A stretch of 64,000 nucleotides of DNA from NCBI GenBank assembly GCA_900317505.1, contig ONHB01000005.1:62001-126000 (forward strand). Reading direction: 5' to 3'. Both the position numbers and the translations under genes were made by a program. This document shows, one piece after another, positions 61,973 to 64,000 of the stretch (the stretch's first letter is position 1; each line of letters opens with the position of its first letter). The stretch is from an uncultured Lachnospiraceae bacterium (lineage in GTDB: Bacteria; Bacillota; Clostridia; Lachnospirales; Lachnospiraceae). The notes under the pieces were generated by a model, which did not search any database, was not told the origin of the DNA, and was given only the letters and a program-made list of their open reading frames with translations.

Positions 61973-62680
61973 ATGAAATTACAGCAGCTATACAGCAAGG
62001 TGAGACAGGCAGTGGATGCCTATCATATGATAGAAGAAGGGGATAAGGTTGCCATCGGAATATCCGGAGGCAAGGATTCACTTGGCTTATTGTATGCACT
62101 TGCCGGATTACGCAATTTTTATCCAAAACACTTTGAGGTTGTGGCGATTACCGTCAATCTGGGGTATGAAGGCTTTGATCTGTCTGCGATACAGGCCCTG
62201 TGCGAAAAGCTTCAGGTTGAATATCATATTGTAGATACCCATATCAATGAAATGATTGAAAAAGAAGGTTGCTCCTTGTGTGCAAGGCTTCGCCGCGGGG
62301 CACTTGTGAATTGTGCCAAAGAGTTATCCTGCAATAAGATCGCATTTGCCCACAACATGGATGACGTTGTGGAGACCATGATGCTTTCCTTGATCTATGA
62401 AGGCCGGTTTTCGGCATTCTGGCCGGTAACGAAATGGGAAAATGAAAATATGACATTGATCCGCCCGTTTATTTATGTGACACAGGCAGAGGCTGTCGGT
62501 TTCCAGCATAAATATGAGCTTCCGGTTGTGACCAATCCTTGTCCGTTTGACCATACCTCTGAAAGAAGTTATGTACGGCAACTGTTAAATGAGATCAACC
62601 GTCATGCGCCGGGAGTCAAACAACGGATGATGACAGCTATCTGCGATGGGACCATTCCGGAGTGGAAAAATAAAAGATAA
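61973..62680 (+). CDS. TtcA-family PP-loop ATPase (tRNA thiolation-like)
   Basis: This 235-aa adenylating enzyme has the PP-loop GISGGKDSLGLLYA (~residues 29-42), a Cys pair in EGCSLCARLRRGAL, and the family motif AFAHNMDDVVETMML. TtcA proteins insert sulfur at C32 of tRNA and need an iron-sulfur cluster. This Clostridial branch is short and its target is not certain. It is likely co-transcribed with the FAD dehydrogenase and hence under the same riboswitch. Confidence 0.88.
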   Translation: MKLQQLYSKVRQAVDAYHMIEEGDKVAIGISGGKDSLGLLYALAGLRNFYPKHFEVVAITVNLGYEGFDLSAIQALCEKLQVEYHIVDTHINEMIEKEGCSLCARLRRGALVNCAKELSCNKIAFAHNMDDVVETMMLSLIYEGRFSAFWPVTKWENENMTLIRPFIYVTQAEAVGFQHKYELPVVTNPCPFDHTSERSYVRQLLNEINRHAPGVKQRMMTAICDGTIPEWKNKR

Positions 62681-62693
62681 ATAAAAAAATTTG

Positions 62694-62722
62694 TTGACAA
62701 TTTTTTTCTCATCAACTATACT
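62694..62722 (+). promoter_or_regulatory. Strong promoter of an orphan short transcript
   Basis: TTGACA (62694-62699), a 17-bp spacer and TATACT (62717-62722), near consensus, 14 bp after the TtcA-like stop. Confidence 0.82.
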
Positions 62723-62728
62723 AAGGAC

Positions 62729-62787
62729 AAATAAAAAATAATACCTAAAGCGAAGGCGCTTTGTCAGTAGACAAAGTGCCTTTTTTC
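62729..62787 (+). ncRNA. Predicted ~58-nt small RNA or attenuated leader
   Basis: The promoter just above is followed after ~25 nt by a 13-bp hairpin (AAGGCGCTTTGTC at 62753-62765 with GACAAAGTGCCTT at 62770-62782, loop AGTA) and T6. No reading frame fits between. The hairpin would end the transcript at ~62787. It may be a small RNA, or the leader of something transcribed only when termination fails. Confidence 0.6.
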
Positions 62788-62842
62788 GTCGGTTTTATCA
62801 GCAGAGATTTTTCATCAGGACGAAATGCTGCCGGGACATCTT

Positions 62843-63030
62843 AGTACAGGCATCAGGAACGACAACAGGAATTGACAGCTAAAGTACAGGCACCGGGAAC
62901 GACAACAGGAATTGACAACTAAAGTACAGGCACCGGGAACGACAACAGGAATTGACAGCTAAAGTACAGGCACCGGGAACGACAACATTAATTGACAACT
63001 AAAGTACAGGCATCAGGGAATGACAGCAGG
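62843..63030. repeat. 40-bp non-coding tandem repeat array
   Basis: Four full copies start at 62843, 62883, 62923 and 62963, with a partial fifth at 63003. The unit is AGTACAGGCACCGGGAACGA followed by CAACAGGAATTGACAACTAA. The length is not a multiple of three, and no frame passes through. Each unit contains a TTGACA hexamer but no matching -10. Copies are contiguous, without spacers. Confidence 0.92.
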
Positions 63031-63090
63031 TTATAATTTTAGGGCAGCAGTTGGGTATTATCTTTTTATTGATATTTGATTTACATGTTG

Positions 63091-63115
63091 GCAGCTATGA
63101 ATAGCTGCTTTTTTT
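63091..63115 (+). terminator. Terminator downstream of the repeat array
   Basis: GCAGCTAT (63091-63098) pairs with ATAGCTGC (63101-63108), followed by seven T. With no gene before it, it suggests that the repeat array may be transcribed. Confidence 0.85.
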
Positions 63116-63212
63116 GTGTGTTTTCCAATTTCCGGATAGATGGTATAATGTGAATGTCCACAGTGGATCAGCAATAGATGAATTTTTACAGAAACAGAAT
63201 GGAGGCTTTGAA

Positions 63213-63617
63213 ATGGAAAGAGTAGTTAAATTTTTAAAAGAAGCAGAGACATATTATCTGGCAACAACAGAGGGTGACCAGCCCAGAGTAAGACCGTTCG
63301 GAACGGCTCATGTTTTTGAAGGAAAGCTGTATATCCAGACAGGCAAGACCAAGGATGTATCAAAACAGATCCACAACAATCCGAAAGTAGAAATCTGTGC
63401 TTTTAAAAACGGGGAATGGCTCCGTGTAGCCGGTGAGCTTGTAGAGGATGACCGCAGGGAAGCAAGGGTGTCAATGCTTGAGGCCTATCCTTCTTTGCAG
63501 AAAATGTATTCGGCTGATGATGGAAATACGGAAGTATTTTATTTTAAGAGTGCAACAGCTACATTTTCTTCATTTACACATGCTCCGGAGGTTGTAAAAT
63601 TTGGAGAAGATCTGTAA
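63213..63617 (+). CDS. Pyridoxamine 5'-phosphate oxidase family protein
   Basis: This 134-aa split-barrel flavin-binding protein has the family pattern ETYYLATTEGDQPRVRPFGT at residues ~10-29, then LYIQTGKTKDVSKQI. Small PPOX-like proteins bind FMN, F420 or haem; the role here is unknown. GGAGG at 63201-63205 is 7 bp from the ATG at 63213, so the longer frame from 63114 is rejected. Confidence 0.88.
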   Translation: MERVVKFLKEAETYYLATTEGDQPRVRPFGTAHVFEGKLYIQTGKTKDVSKQIHNNPKVEICAFKNGEWLRVAGELVEDDRREARVSMLEAYPSLQKMYSADDGNTEVFYFKSATATFSSFTHAPEVVKFGEDL

Positions 63618-63649
63618 TATCTGAAAAAGCGTACTTATGGAGACTGATC

Positions 63650-63730
63650 ATGAAGCATGAGCATTTCGATATGAAAAAACATGGATTTGTTGGGCATCTG
63701 GCAGAACCGGATGAGGGGAACGAAAAGTGA
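63650..63730 (+). CDS. Possible small ORF (26 aa)
   Basis: The frame MKHEHFDMKKHGFVGHLAEP plus six residues has GGAG 7 bp before its ATG. Its stop overlaps the next start (GTGA). The sequence is His-rich and resembles no family that I know. The overlap suggests a leader peptide that couples translation to the next gene, but chance cannot be ruled out. Confidence 0.45.
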   Translation: MKHEHFDMKKHGFVGHLAEPDEGNEK

Positions 63731-64000
63731 AGATCAAAATTAATCTTAAGGGAATGTCAAATAAAAAAAGAAATATCCGGCAGATAGAGTACGAGTACCG
63801 GGATGAATGCTTTGAAATACACGATCAGAATACAAAAGTGATCTCGGTTCGTGATTTTCTGGCAGAAACGGTTCGCCTGACAATCGCTGAATATCAGAAA
63901 GCAGCAGAAAGTATCGAGGCGCAGGATGAATCGGAACAAAACAGGATCTGTAAAAAAGAGAATCCGGAAACCGCTGCTTTTTTACTGATGAAAGCTCTGA
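63727..64000 (+). CDS. Hypothetical protein, cut by the window edge
   Basis: This is an open frame from the GTG at 63727 (MKIKINLKGMSNKKRN, then FEIHDQNTKVISVRDFLAET, ending at FLLMKAL at the edge), at least 91 codons. It looks soluble and charged. GAGGGGAA ends 6 bp before the GTG. I do not recognise the family. The rest lies beyond the window. Confidence 0.65.
   Translation, partial: MKIKINLKGMSNKKRNIRQIEYEYRDECFEIHDQNTKVISVRDFLAETVRLTIAEYQKAAESIEAQDESEQNRICKKENPETAAFLLMKAL

Noticed and set aside
62843-63030. CRISPR array
   Set aside because: The 40-bp units are contiguous with no variable spacers, and no cas genes are near.

Overview
The window reads as a chromosomal segment of an anaerobic, low-to-medium GC Firmicute, most likely a gut Lachnospiraceae (Clostridia). 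The support is a class A RNase P RNA, the trmK/Nif3 genes directly behind dnaG-rpoD, a CIRCE operator, a guanine-class riboswitch, Cytidylate_kin2-type kinases, a DUF389 protein and an ACGX-type radical SAM peptide system. There is no prophage, integrase, transposase or CRISPR array. Almost all genes lie on the + strand.

Layout. 1-10 kb: the end of a ribosomal operon (rplT), a ~220-bp palindromic element, dipeptidase pepD coupled to a shikimate-kinase-like gene, a C26 amidohydrolase, two unknown small genes, a PcsB/SleB-type wall hydrolase, and small metabolic enzymes (DUF389, Nudix, GNAT, cupin, UlaG-like, ACT). 10.4-12.7 kb: two tRNA-Leu genes, then a cassette with two type I toxin-antitoxin loci (30-31 aa membrane toxins with convergent antisense RNAs) bracketing a UDG-like gene and a DUF4186 gene. 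12.6-18.4 kb: YaiI/YqxD protein, CIRCE-controlled ribosomal protein L25/Ctc, a DnaJ-type chaperone, a thioesterase, an acetolactate-synthase-like enzyme with an apparent 5' frameshift, and a cytidylate-kinase-like protein. 18.4-30.5 kb: AraC regulator, a five-gene peptide ABC transporter, serine hydrolase, SLC13/ArsB permease with a second cytidylate-kinase-like gene, and a GerMN lipoprotein.

30.6-38 kb is the macromolecular synthesis block: dgt, dnaG, rpoD, trmK, Nif3, uridine-kinase-like gene, then rnpB. 38.3-45 kb is a surface-polymer O-acylation cluster: two MBOAT acyltransferases, two SGNH/AlgX-like proteins and an acyltransferase-3 protein. thiN, a HAD phosphatase and hflX follow. 47.7-51.1 kb is the most interesting locus: an HxlR regulator divergent from an operon encoding a Cys-repeat peptide (four 17-aa units, eight ACGX motifs), a radical SAM/SPASM maturase, a nitroreductase and a flavin/ferredoxin protein broken by one base. 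51.2-57.9 kb: zinc macrodomain, acyltransferase with zinc ribbon, an ECF sigma operon whose membrane anti-sigma-like protein and lipoprotein share an ectodomain, an AGCS symporter and xth. 58-60.3 kb: two G3E GTPases, one with a long His-rich linker and one fused to a DUF1980-like domain. 60.3-62.7 kb: a guanine-class riboswitch with ON-type geometry before an FAD dehydrogenase and a TtcA-like gene. The end holds a short orphan transcript, a 40-bp tandem repeat array, a PPOX-family protein and a gene cut by the window edge.

Two themes recur. Tandem repeats (36, 36, 51, 33 and 40 bp units) occur inside four proteins and one spacer. Two genes carry a one-base loss in a homopolymer run, which could be assembly error or true mutation.
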